This document shows, one piece after another, positions 1-6,507 of a stretch of DNA of 13,991 nucleotides. Numbering within the stretch: position 1 is the stretch's first letter; each line of letters begins with the position of its first letter. This DNA is from Deltaproteobacteria bacterium (GTDB taxonomy: Bacteria > Desulfobacterota > Desulfarculia > Desulfarculales > Desulfarculaceae). The DNA lies in NCBI GenBank assembly GCA_021815655.1, contig JAKAGJ010000004.1, positions 1 to 13,991 on the forward strand, written 5' to 3'. Position numbers and translations under genes: made by a program. Below the pieces are notes generated by a model. It saw nothing but the letters and a program-made list of their open reading frames with translations, had not been told where the DNA came from and did not search any database.

Positions 1-291
1 CTTCATGGTCAGGAAGTTGAGGCGCTTCATGGCCTGATAGCGCGACTTCTCATCGGGAGCCTGGGCCAGCATCTCCTCCGCCCGCACGATCTCGTTGCGC
101 ACATCCAGCTCCGGAGGAGTGAAGCCGGCGTTTTTCAGCACCTTGTAGGCCATGCGCAACTCAGGGTCCAGGCGCGAGTCGTCCTCCAGCTCCAGGGGCT
201 TGCCGGCGCCGGGCAGGTTGTCCAGCTCCCCGCGCTCAATGGCGTCCTTGATGCGTTCCTCGGCCAGCTTGGTCCAGGCAAGTATGGGCAT
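1..291 (-). CDS. DUF1992 / DnaJ homologue subfamily C member 28-like protein (3' part missing)
   Basis: The 97 visible codons start at ATG 291 and run off the left edge, so only the N-terminal part is seen. The protein opens MPILAWTKLAEERI, followed by a GELDNLPGAGKPLELEDD stretch and then LRMAYKVLKNAGFTPPEL and an Arg/Glu-rich helix. This is the conserved pattern of the DUF1992 family (the domain also found in DNAJC28), small soluble proteins of about 100-150 residues with no settled biochemical role in bacteria. The start is supported by a GGGAGGT ribosome binding site about 10 bases upstream. It is the last gene on this strand before the edge; the 346-bp gap to moaA and a possible promoter at 331-360 suggest that it is transcribed separately. 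The family call is confident from the motif pattern; the function is not known. Confidence 0.85.
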   Translation of the reverse strand, partial: MPILAWTKLAEERIKDAIERGELDNLPGAGKPLELEDDSRLDPELRMAYKVLKNAGFTPPELDVRNEIVRAEEMLAQAPDEKSRYQAMKRLNFLTMK

Positions 292-330
292 GTCGGGAAC
301 CACCTCCCACCAGGGCGCAACGCCTGCGTG

Positions 331-360
331 ATGTTAGCCCAGCTTATGGGCGATCTTCAA
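331..360 (-). promoter_or_regulatory. Possible sigma70-type promoter for the DUF1992 gene
   Basis: On the minus strand TTGAAG (360-355) and TAACAT (336-331) are separated by 18 bases, each matching 4 of 6 consensus positions. Transcription would start near 324, giving a leader of about 30 bases before ATG 291 that contains the GGGAGGT ribosome binding site. Position and spacing are reasonable, but the match is only moderate. Confidence 0.35.
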
Positions 361-430
361 CCCCAAAGCCTCGGCGCGGCGAGCTTTTCACAGGGGGGCC
401 CGGCGATGCCGGTGGCCCCCCGCCCGGCCC

Positions 431-476
431 CGCACCCTGACCCTCTCCCCCGGCGGGGCAGGGGGGCGAGAGAGGC
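431..476. repeat. REP-like intergenic palindrome
   Basis: A C-rich arm (CCCTGACCCTCTCCCC, 435-450) is followed by a short centre and a G-rich arm (GGGGGGCGAGAGAGG, 461-475) that is its imperfect reverse complement. The whole can fold into a strong hairpin on either strand. The CACCCTGACCCTCTCCC type of palindrome is a recurrent intergenic repeat in GC-rich proteobacterial genomes; its translation gives the familiar spurious peptide PHPDPLPRRGRG. It lies between the 3' end of moaA and the start of the DUF1992 gene, where such elements usually sit. Only one copy is in the window, so dispersal in the genome is an inference. Confidence 0.6.
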
Positions 477-637
477 CGGCGGGCACCGGGCCGAGTCCCC
501 CGCCATTGCTTGGCCGCCCCAACGGGCTTGGCCATGACACTTTAATCTTTGCGCCACAACCCGGCAACGGGATCCGCCGGCCCGGGTTGACGTCCAACGC
601 CTACCGGCCCGCACATGCCCCGCGGCGGGCACGCCGC

Positions 638-1675
638 CTAGCCGCCCAGGCGGGACATGTGGCAGCCGGAGTGGTGTTCGCCCTGGGGGTCCTGGTGGTG
701 CTGGCGGGGCTTGTTGGCGGCGGCCTGCCGGAGGGCCTGGGCCAGATCACGGTCGCTGGCCCCGCCGCGCAGCAGGGCCTTGAGGTCCAGGGTCTGATCG
801 GAGAACAGGCAGGGCACCAGGAGCCCCTCGGCCGAGAGACGCAGGCGGTTGCAGGTGGCGCAGAAATGGCTGGACAGGGCGCTGATGACTCCCAGCTCGC
901 CGGCGGCGCCGGCCAGGCGGTAGCGCTGGGCCGGGCCGTCGCCGGGGCGGACTGGCAAGGTCTCCAGGCGACCCAGGCCCTTGAGCGCGGCCAGCACCTG
1001 CTCGGCGGCCAAAAAGCGCTGGGGCAAAAACCCGGTGTGGCGCCCCACGGGCATGTACTCGATGAAGCGCACCGCCAAGGGGCGCTCCAGGGTGAGCCGG
1101 CCGAAGTCGGCCAGCTCGTCTTCGTTGACCCCGGCCAGGAGCACCACGTTGATCTTGACCGTGAGCCGTCCGCTGGCCAGGGCCGCCTCTATGCCCCGCC
1201 AGACCTGGGCGAAGGCGCGCTCTCCCTCGGCGGGCTCCAGGCCGGTTATGGCCCCGTAGCGCTGAGGGTTCAGGGTGTCCAGGCTGACGTTGACCGTGGA
1301 GACGCCGTGGGCCAGGAGCATGGGCAGGTTCAGGGCCAGCAGGCGGCCGTTGGTGGTCAGACGCAGGTCCGGACGGGGGGCCAAGGCGTCCAGCTTGGCC
1401 AGCAGGCTGCCCAAGTCCCGGCGCAGCAGGGGCTCGCCGCCGGTCAGGCGTATCTTGTCCACCCCCAGGCTGACGGCCACCGCCGCCACCCGGGCCAGCT
1501 CCTCCAAGGTGAGTATCTGGTCGTGGGGCAGCTTGGGCAGGCCTTCCCGGGGCATGCAGTAGGTGCAGCGCAGGTTGCAGCGGTCGGTGACCGACAGGCG
1601 CAGGTAGTGCAGGCGGCGGCCGAAGCCATCGATGAGCCCCGGGGGGCGGAGGTCGTATGGAGTGGTGTCTACCAT
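638..1675 (-). CDS. moaA: GTP 3',8-cyclase MoaA (molybdenum cofactor biosynthesis)
   Basis: This is a 345-residue radical SAM enzyme that, with MoaC, converts GTP to cyclic pyranopterin monophosphate, the first step of molybdopterin synthesis in the cytoplasm. The N-terminal cluster motif CNLRCTYC (Cys33, Cys37, Cys40) binds the SAM-coordinating 4Fe-4S cluster. LTGGEPLLR (77-85) is the SAM-binding GGEP motif, and LTTNG and NVSLDTL are typical of the barrel. The C-terminal motif C-x2-C-x13-C (Cys272, Cys275, Cys289) binds the second 4Fe-4S cluster that holds GTP. The protein ends MSRLGG, keeping the double glycine needed by MoaA enzymes. The length fits the family, and ATG 1675 places the first motif at the usual distance. 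An AAGGA lies very close upstream, a weak ribosome binding site. The gene lies 34 bp downstream of the unknown 569-codon gene on the same strand, so co-transcription is likely. No other moa or moe gene is visible. Confidence 0.97.
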   Translation of the reverse strand: MVDTTPYDLRPPGLIDGFGRRLHYLRLSVTDRCNLRCTYCMPREGLPKLPHDQILTLEELARVAAVAVSLGVDKIRLTGGEPLLRRDLGSLLAKLDALAPRPDLRLTTNGRLLALNLPMLLAHGVSTVNVSLDTLNPQRYGAITGLEPAEGERAFAQVWRGIEAALASGRLTVKINVVLLAGVNEDELADFGRLTLERPLAVRFIEYMPVGRHTGFLPQRFLAAEQVLAALKGLGRLETLPVRPGDGPAQRYRLAGAAGELGVISALSSHFCATCNRLRLSAEGLLVPCLFSDQTLDLKALLRGGASDRDLAQALRQAAANKPRQHHQDPQGEHHSGCHMSRLGG

Positions 1676-1709
1676 TGTCCTTGGAGTTTAGCGGGGGCCG
1701 GCCGGGGCG

Positions 1710-3419
1710 TCAAACCGCGGCCTGGCCCAGGGCCGGAGAGGCGGCAGAGGGCGCGCCCTGGATCTCGAGTTGCTCCACCAGTTGGCGCAACTGGCGGTAC
1801 TCGCCCAACACCTCGCGCTCGTAGGCGCTCTTGGCCCCGCCAGTCTGGGCCAGGCGTTGCAGGTCCCTTTCCGTGAGCTGCTTGCGGCAAATGCGCAGCA
1901 ACTTGCGCAGGGAGCGGGGGTGCTGGCGGGCCAGGTCCTGGCCTTCCTGCTCCAGGACGTGCACCAGGATGGTGAGCACATGCACCAGCTTGAGCTTGCG
2001 CCCCGAGGCGTCGGCCCGGTTCTGCACCAGCTTTTCCAACAGCCGCAGGCGGTGGGACATGCGCAGGTCGGCCAGGGCCTTGACCACCTCCTGGCGCAGG
2101 TCCTGGTTTCTGGCCATTTCGTCTTCCTGGGAGGGATCGTCCAAGAAGGACGCCAGGATGCGGGTGACGCGCTCGAAGTGGTCGGGCGAGTACTCGGCCA
2201 CTATGGGGCGGTGCTTGAGGAGCCAGGCCGCCAGGCACTTCAAGCGGCTCTTGGTGTCGCCGCTGCCCTCCACGCGCTCGCGCCCCCGGTAGACGATGGT
2301 GCCGTGGAACTCGCCGCGCACGATGTCGTTGAGCATCAAGAGGCGGTCGTGACCCAGGCCCAGCACGTCCAGTTCCAGGGTGCGCCCGCTCTGGGGATGC
2401 ACCACCTCCTGGCGCAGCACGCTCAAGGCGCGGTCCTCCAGCACGTTGTCGGGGTGGTAGGCGTGCTGGCTGTAATGTACGCGCAGGATCACGGTCCTGC
2501 GCGCCGGGTCCACGAAAAAGCCCTGCTCGGCCAGCAGGCGCTCGGCCTCCTTGCGATCGCACATGGCCGCCACCAGGGCCACCTTCTCCACCCGGGGCAG
2601 CCCGTGGCGGGCGCCCAGGCTGGTGAGGGTGGTGATGGTGCGGTCGCTGTTGCCCAGCACCTTGACGGCGAAGCGCTCCCGCCGGCGCAAGAGCCGCCGG
2701 GCGAACAGGGCCGCCGAGGTGTGGCGCTCGCCACAGATGGCGAACCCCGACTGCTCCATGAGGAAGCGGTAGACAAAGAGCCGGTTGGCGGCGTAGAGCT
2801 CGTTGTCGCCCTGGTTGAACTTGCCGATCAGGCGGCCGTAGCGCTTGATCTCGCCGTCTAAGTCCGAGGGGAAGGAGGCGAAGATGCCGGCCAGGTGCAT
2901 GGCCCCGGAGGGGTCGCGGGCCAGCACGTGGCCGCGGTCCATCTTGAACAGGTGGGGCAGGAGTTGATTGTAGCGGCTGAAGCGGGTCACGGTCCGGCGC
3001 CCCAGGGTCTGCTCGAAGTCGGCCAACTGGTTGCGGGGCAGGCGCTCGCGCATCAGGGCGCGGTTTTGGGCCGCCCGGGTGGGGTCGGTGGGCTGCCCCT
3101 CGGGGGCCAGCATGTCGAACTGAAAGCCCTCGTCCTGGTAGGACAGGGTGCGGTCCAGGACCACCATGCTGAAGGCCGGCAGGTGCTTGTATTCGATCAG
3201 GGGGGCGTCGAAGGCCGGGATCAGCTCGCGGGGCTCCACCAGGGGGTAGTCGGCCTGATAGGCGCCCAGCAGACCGGCCTCGATGTGCACGAAGTCCAGC
3301 ACGTTCAGGACCTCGGCCAGCTCGGCCATGGGCTCCGGCGGCGGCACGGTGCACAGGTCCCACAGGGGGGTACCCTTCACCTGCACTTGGCAGAAGTGGC
3401 GCGAGGCCTGCTCCACCAT
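1710..3419 (-). CDS. Conserved-looking protein of unknown function upstream of moaA
   Basis: This is a 569-residue soluble protein that I do not recognise. The reading frame is chosen because its composition is balanced and protein-like, whereas the competing long frame on the same strand is a Pro/Gly/Arg-rich shadow. The start is ATG 3419: AAGGG lies 9 bases upstream, and residues before it in the open frame (back to a TTG at 3605) are low-complexity and Arg-rich with no ribosome binding site. No signal peptide or membrane segment is seen. Residues 1-380 look mixed alpha/beta, with aromatic and charged patches such as QFDMLAPEG (100-108), FNQGDNELYAANRLFVYRF (201-219) and VHYSQHAYHPDNVLEDRAL (314-332). 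Residues about 390-555 are almost entirely charged helix (ERVTRILASFLDD; LRKLLRICRKQLTERDLQRL), suggesting a helical interaction module. It is probably the first gene of an operon with moaA, but nothing ties it to molybdenum cofactor chemistry: no radical SAM, MPT-binding or ThiF-like motif is visible. Confidence 0.8.
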   Translation of the reverse strand: MVEQASRHFCQVQVKGTPLWDLCTVPPPEPMAELAEVLNVLDFVHIEAGLLGAYQADYPLVEPRELIPAFDAPLIEYKHLPAFSMVVLDRTLSYQDEGFQFDMLAPEGQPTDPTRAAQNRALMRERLPRNQLADFEQTLGRRTVTRFSRYNQLLPHLFKMDRGHVLARDPSGAMHLAGIFASFPSDLDGEIKRYGRLIGKFNQGDNELYAANRLFVYRFLMEQSGFAICGERHTSAALFARRLLRRRERFAVKVLGNSDRTITTLTSLGARHGLPRVEKVALVAAMCDRKEAERLLAEQGFFVDPARRTVILRVHYSQHAYHPDNVLEDRALSVLRQEVVHPQSGRTLELDVLGLGHDRLLMLNDIVRGEFHGTIVYRGRERVEGSGDTKSRLKCLAAWLLKHRPIVAEYSPDHFERVTRILASFLDDPSQEDEMARNQDLRQEVVKALADLRMSHRLRLLEKLVQNRADASGRKLKLVHVLTILVHVLEQEGQDLARQHPRSLRKLLRICRKQLTERDLQRLAQTGGAKSAYEREVLGEYRQLRQLVEQLEIQGAPSAASPALGQAAV

Positions 3420-3510
3420 GCCCTTTTTCCCTTCGGCCTGGCCTCGCCGGGGCCTCATGGCGCGGCGGCGGGTGGGGGGTGGCAATAACCTGTTGCGAAA
3501 AGGCTCCAAA

Positions 3511-3538
3511 TCCTGGCGGGGGGCCAGGCCCGCCAGGA
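3511..3538. repeat. Perfect inverted repeat (10-bp stem, 8-base loop)
   Basis: TCCTGGCGGG (3511-3520) and CCCGCCAGGA (3529-3538) are exact reverse complements around an 8-base loop. It lies about 90 bases upstream of the preferred start of the unknown gene, in its presumed 5' leader. There is no T-run on either side, so it does not look like an intrinsic terminator. It could be a leader RNA structure or simply a GC-rich palindrome. Confidence 0.55.
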
Positions 3539-3657
3539 GGGTCCCGGCCAGACACCGCTGGCGCGCGACAGAAATCCTACTACCACGTAGCCTCAGCCGG
3601 GTCAACCAGGTAACAACGCGGGATGATTACGGCAAGCCGGCGCCAGCGCCGCGCCGG

Positions 3658-3680
3658 CGGCGGCCTTCAAGAGGCCGCCG
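3658..3680. repeat. Perfect inverted repeat (9-bp stem, 5-base loop)
   Basis: CGGCGGCCT (3658-3666) and AGGCCGCCG (3672-3680) pair perfectly around TCAAG. It lies just beside an AT-rich island (3689-3713). On the minus strand it would be at the 5' end of a transcript started in that island; on the plus strand it precedes the island and has no T-run. Confidence 0.5.
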
Positions 3681-3688
3681 AGACAACC

Positions 3689-3720
3689 ATTTATAATAAC
3701 TATATATCTATGGACTGCCT
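3689..3720 (-). promoter_or_regulatory. AT-rich island, possible promoter of the unknown gene/moaA unit
   Basis: About 25 bases of nearly pure A/T (3689-3713) stand out in a GC-rich region. On the minus strand it offers overlapping -10-like boxes (TATAGT, TATTAT, TATAAA). With TATAGT (3707-3702) the 17-base spacing leads to only a weak -35 (TTTCCG). On the plus strand there is a perfect TATAAT (3692-3697) but no -35 at the right distance. Its place upstream of the minus-strand unit makes promoter function plausible; the exact boxes are not decided. Confidence 0.3.
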
Positions 3721-3864
3721 CCGGAAAGAGGCCCCAGCGCCCCAGGCCGGCCAGGGCCGAGGCCCATGGCAAGGCCGCAAAACCAGGCAACATCAGGGGC
3801 CAACCGGTGGAGGGCCAAATCGGCGGCCAGGGGTGGATAGGTGCATTTTGCGGCCATGGTTCGG

Positions 3865-3893
3865 TTGACAGTGGGGCGGGGCTCTGTTATTAA
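3865..3893 (+). promoter_or_regulatory. Strong sigma70-type promoter of the tRNA-Ala gene
   Basis: A perfect -35 TTGACA (3865-3870) is followed after exactly 17 bases by TATTAA (3888-3893), matching 4 of 6 positions of the -10 consensus. The start of transcription would fall at about 3900, a few bases before the mature 5' end of the tRNA at 3905. The GC-rich spacer just after the -10 is the kind of discriminator seen at stringently controlled stable RNA promoters. Confidence 0.75.
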
Positions 3894-3904
3894 TCTGTGC
3901 TCAC

Positions 3905-3980
3905 GGGGCTGTAGCTCAGCTGGGAGAGCGCATGACTGGCAGTCATGAGGTCGTCGGTTCGATCCCGATCAGCTCCACCA
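3905..3980 (+). tRNA. tRNA-Ala (anticodon GGC)
   Basis: This is a 76-base tRNA with the 3' CCA encoded in the DNA. The acceptor arm pairs GGGGCTG (3905-3911) with CAGCTCC (3971-3977, offset by one base for the D-arm linker), with one G-U pair. The D loop has AGCTCAGCTGGGAGAGC. The anticodon arm is CATGA-CTGGCAG-TCATG, giving anticodon GGC, which reads alanine codons GCC and GCU. The T arm carries the conserved GGTTCGATCCC. A strong promoter lies just upstream and an intrinsic terminator starts 11 bases after the CCA, so it is a single-gene transcription unit. Alanine GCC is heavily used in the surrounding genes. Confidence 0.97.
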
Positions 3981-3990
3981 AAGACATCAA

Positions 3991-4025
3991 GGGGTTAGGC
4001 GGAAGCGCCTAGCCCCTCGGTTTTT
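3991..4025 (+). terminator. Intrinsic terminator of the tRNA-Ala gene
   Basis: GGGGTTAGGCG (3991-4001) and CGCCTAGCCCC (4006-4016) form an 11-bp stem with one G-U pair around the loop GAAG. They are followed by TCGG and a run of five T (4021-4025). It acts on the plus strand; the opposite strand has no good T-run after the stem, so it is unlikely to end the converging sensor-protein transcript. Confidence 0.85.
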
Positions 4026-4096
4026 GGGGTAACCATAAGGTAAGCACCGGGCGTGATTTCGCTCCCCACTCCTCCCCGTGGCCCCATGGACTGCCA

Positions 4097-4903
4097 TCAC
4101 CGGCTCGGGCGGCTCACCACCAGCCGCCACCAGACGCCGTGCAACTCCACCGTGGCCCAGGCGCAGCGCTTGGTCAGGGCCTGGTGTCGACCCCGGGCGG
4201 GGAAGGAATACACGCCCTCGCCCCTGGGCTCGGCCAGCATGCGGCGCCCCAAGGCCAATAGCTCGGGAAAGCCCTGGTAGAGATGGTCGCTGAACAGCAG
4301 GCGGTCGACCTCATGCCGGTCCTGGTCATGGATGATGCGGCCGGCGGCGTCCATGGCCCAGGGCTCCAGGTCCCGGTGGGTGTTGGCCTGGTCCCAAGCC
4401 GCCGCCAGGACCATCTCCGGCCTGAAAAGCACGCTCACCGACCCCAGCAACTTGCCGTCAGCCGCCAGCACCGGATGCTCCAAATCCACGGCATCCAGGC
4501 CCTCCACGGTGCGCAGGACCTGGCTCATTACCGGGCGCTTGTTCCGCCAGAGGCGCCTTACCTGCTCCTGGTCGCCGATGTCGGAGCCCTCCAAATTATG
4601 ATAGGCCTCGGGCTCGATGGCCACCATGCGACCCCGCAGGTCCACCGTGCAGACGTCGATGGCCTGAGGACAGGACTTGAACAGGGCGCCCAGGGCCTGG
4701 CGGGCCTGGGGGCCTGTCAGTCCACCGCCTTTGGCCAGGCGGCGGGCGGCCTGGGCCAGGTTCCTGTCCATGTGCTCCAGACCAGCCTGGGCCTGGCGGG
4801 CAAAGGCCTCGGCGGCCGGTGGGAGGTCCGGCTGCCCCGCCCCAGCCGGGCCGCAGGCCAAGGCGACCAGGCATAGGGCCACCAGCAAAATTCTGAACGC
4901 CAT
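4097..4903 (-). CDS. Exported stand-alone double-Cache sensor-domain protein
   Basis: This is a 268-residue protein with an N-terminal export signal (MAFRILLVALCLVALACGPAG); Cys17 might be a lipidation site, but the box is imperfect and signal peptidase I cleavage near GAG (21-23) is equally possible. After a helix (about 30-75) come two Cache/PAS-like lobes typical of dCache extracellular sensors. The first (about 80-165) has the characteristic EAYHNLEGSDIGDQEQVRR, RPVMSQV and VDLEHPVLAADGKLLGSVS stretches. The second (about 180-265) has WAMDAAGRIIHDQD, YQGFPELLALGRR and a WWRLVVSRP end. Such domains normally sense small ligands in front of a kinase, cyclase or chemoreceptor, but here the protein ends after the sensor, with no membrane helix or output domain. 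The start is ATG 4903, with GGAG about 7 bases upstream; an ATG at 4918 has no ribosome binding site. It lies 45 bp downstream of gldA on the same strand, probably in one operon. A role in binding a substrate related to GldA is inference. Confidence 0.8.
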   Translation of the reverse strand: MAFRILLVALCLVALACGPAGAGQPDLPPAAEAFARQAQAGLEHMDRNLAQAARRLAKGGGLTGPQARQALGALFKSCPQAIDVCTVDLRGRMVAIEPEAYHNLEGSDIGDQEQVRRLWRNKRPVMSQVLRTVEGLDAVDLEHPVLAADGKLLGSVSVLFRPEMVLAAAWDQANTHRDLEPWAMDAAGRIIHDQDRHEVDRLLFSDHLYQGFPELLALGRRMLAEPRGEGVYSFPARGRHQALTKRCAWATVELHGVWWRLVVSRPSR

Positions 4904-4948
4904 CCAAATCTCCAGCATGATGAAAACCGCCGGCGGCGCGGCCGCCAG

Positions 4949-6043
4949 CTAGGCCTGTTTCCTGCTCCGGCCCCAGGCGTCGGCGGCCTTTATCATGTCC
5001 ACCACCACGGCGGGGGAGGTCTCGAAGGGCTCGTTGTGCATGCTTTCCCCAGCCGCGCAGGCCTTCTCGCCCACCCTGAGCAGGTCTTGGTCCGTAACTC
5101 CATGGAGGCCCAGGTCGGCCAGGGTGGTGGGCAGGCCCACGGATTCGCAGAAGCCATAGACCTGGTCCATGATCGTCGGCGGCTTGTCGGTCAAAAACAG
5201 GGAGGCCAGGACCCCGAAGGCCACCTTTTCGCCGTGATGGCAACCCCTGGTCTGGGCTAGGGCCGTGAATCCGTTATGCACGGAATGGGCCGAGGCCAGG
5301 CCGGCGCTCTCGAACCCTAGGCCGCTCAGCAGGGTGTTGGCCTCCACCACGTGCTCCAGGGCCGGGGTGACGGCCCGGGCCGAGCAGGAGGCCAGGGCCG
5401 CCAGGCCGTAATCCTGCAAGGTGTCCCAGCAGAGCCTGGCCAGGGCATAAGCCGTCATGGAGCCGATCTCGCCGGCAATGTTGGGCGCCCTTTTCACTCG
5501 GCAGGATTCGGCCTCGAACCAGGTGGCCAGGGCGTCGCCCATGCCGGAGGCCAGAAAGCGGGCCGGAGCCTCGGCCACCACCTGGGTATCCACGATCACC
5601 GCGTCCGGGTTGCGCGGCAGGAAGTCCGCCCGCTTAAAGGTCCCTTCCGAGGTGTAAACCAAGCAGACGGAACTGCATGGCGCGTCCGTGGAGGCTATGG
5701 TCGGGACCATGATGGCGGGAACCTGGGCCAGGTGGGCCACGGCCTTGGCCGCGTCCAGGGTCTTGCCCCCACCCATGCCGACCACCAGGTCGCTGCCCTC
5801 CTGTGCCATCAGTCTGAAAAGCCTTTGTATCTCATCATCGGAACATTCCCTGCCGAACGGCGCTACCGCCATGCGGCACTGGTCCTTGATGGTGGGCAGG
5901 ACCAACGGCAGCAGGTGCTCCTGGGGGTGTGGCGAGACGATCAGCAAGGCCTTGCGGCCCAATCTAGAGCATTCGTTGCCCAGCCTGGACAATGCCCCCC
6001 GGCCCTGCACGTAGCGGCCGGGAAAGAGGGTCACGCTTATCAT
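4949..6043 (-). CDS. gldA: Glycerol dehydrogenase-family (iron-containing alcohol dehydrogenase) protein
   Basis: This is a 364-residue NAD-dependent polyol/glycerol dehydrogenase of the GldA branch of the iron-containing alcohol dehydrogenase superfamily; the typical reaction is glycerol to dihydroxyacetone in the cytoplasm. GMGGGKTLDAAKAVA (89-103) is the nucleotide-binding loop, and VPTIASTDAPCSSVCLVYT (113-131) closely follows the GldA signature. The three metal ligands are in place: Asp170 in GMGDALATWFEA, His253 in SAHSVHNGF and His270 in GCHHGEKVAFG, at the spacing of the E. coli enzyme. The length matches E. coli GldA (367). The start is ATG 6043, with AAGGA 7 bases upstream; the open frame extends to 6160, but without a ribosome binding site or family similarity. 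The exported Cache protein follows after 45 bp, a gap that includes a small perfect palindrome (CCGCCGGCGG, 4927-4936). The exact substrate could be another small polyol or a ketoamine; the family call is firm. Confidence 0.9.
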   Translation of the reverse strand: MISVTLFPGRYVQGRGALSRLGNECSRLGRKALLIVSPHPQEHLLPLVLPTIKDQCRMAVAPFGRECSDDEIQRLFRLMAQEGSDLVVGMGGGKTLDAAKAVAHLAQVPAIMVPTIASTDAPCSSVCLVYTSEGTFKRADFLPRNPDAVIVDTQVVAEAPARFLASGMGDALATWFEAESCRVKRAPNIAGEIGSMTAYALARLCWDTLQDYGLAALASCSARAVTPALEHVVEANTLLSGLGFESAGLASAHSVHNGFTALAQTRGCHHGEKVAFGVLASLFLTDKPPTIMDQVYGFCESVGLPTTLADLGLHGVTDQDLLRVGEKACAAGESMHNEPFETSPAVVVDMIKAADAWGRSRKQA

Positions 6044-6507
6044 GGCGGCTTCCTTGACGATGAGGGTTGATACCGCGGGAGCAGGGCCGGACCCGGCGTG
6101 GACCGTGGGCCATGGCGATCCCGGCCCCTCCCTGCCCCCAGATGCAAGGGAAAGTACCATATTTGGCCAGTTGTTGTCAGATCAGGCCGCGCTGGGGCAA
6201 TGAGCCTGTTCCAAACCGCCGCGCCCCCATGTTGGCTGCCTGTGCATAGAATCTGGGGATGGCCAGGGGCGCAAAAATATGGCCTTGCTAGCACCCTGTG
6301 AGGTTTGTAATAATAAATCAAAGAGTTGCTAGTAAAACTTGACCTGTGATCGATAAGTTCCGCCTGCGCTCCCGCCACCCGGCGCAACTCCTTGGCGCTT
6401 CCAGCCTTCCCTGCTCACCCTGGGGGATAAGCGCCATATTTTAGATAGTAAAGCGTCAAGGGTCCATCGGCCCCGCGTACAAACCCCATATGCAGGGAGG
6501 TGCCTTG
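6044..6507. other. Intergenic region between divergent gldA and the metF remnant
   Basis: About 460 bases separate the gldA start from the plus-strand remnant. The stretch 6280-6350 is distinctly AT-rich (TTTGTAATAATAAATCAAAG) and is the most likely place for the gldA promoter. On the minus strand TTTACT (6336-6331) and TATTAT (about 6315-6310) have a -35/-10 look, but the spacer is only 15 bases, so I do not call it. Another AT-rich patch (6437-6453) precedes the remnant on the plus strand without a good -35. No RNA gene or credible small protein gene is seen. Confidence 0.5.

Larger units (their letters stand above)
292..637. other. Intergenic region between the DUF1992 gene and moaA
   Basis: This 346-bp gap follows the moaA stop and precedes the DUF1992 start, both on the minus strand. 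It holds the possible promoter (331-360) and the REP-like palindrome (431-476). No clear intrinsic terminator with a T-run follows moaA; the palindrome may serve as transcript-end structure. The short open frames here are low-complexity Pro/Gly/Arg translations and are not credible genes. Confidence 0.6.
3420..3864. other. Long leader/intergenic region between the unknown gene and the tRNA promoter
   Basis: Between the preferred start of the unknown gene (3419) and the tRNA promoter there are about 445 bases without a credible gene. They hold the two perfect hairpins and the AT-rich island described separately. The open frames here (plus strand about 3623-3868, minus strand about 3602-3793) lack ribosome binding sites and recognisable protein features. 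From about 3745 to 3860 I see nothing further. Confidence 0.6.

Noticed and set aside
344..632. Several overlapping small open frames in the moaA/DUF1992 spacer
   Set aside because: They are translations of the GC-rich palindrome and its flanks, without start signals or protein-like composition.
506..1876. A 456-codon plus-strand frame across moaA
   Set aside because: moaA on the minus strand carries all cluster motifs; the plus-strand product is Gly/Gln/Ala-rich low complexity.
1669..3555. A 628-codon competing frame on the same strand as the unknown gene
   Set aside because: Its product is strongly Pro/Gly/Arg/Ala-rich without structured patterns and would overlap moaA; the frame ending at 1710 has normal composition and a ribosome binding site.
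3623..3868. A possible small plus-strand gene before the tRNA, downstream of a TATAAT
   Set aside because: The TATAAT has no -35 partner, there is no ribosome binding site, and the product is low complexity.
3905..4030. The tRNA-Ala gene as an integration (att) site of a mobile element
   Set aside because: No integrase gene and no second copy of the tRNA 3' end were seen in the window, and the flanking genes look like ordinary chromosomal genes.
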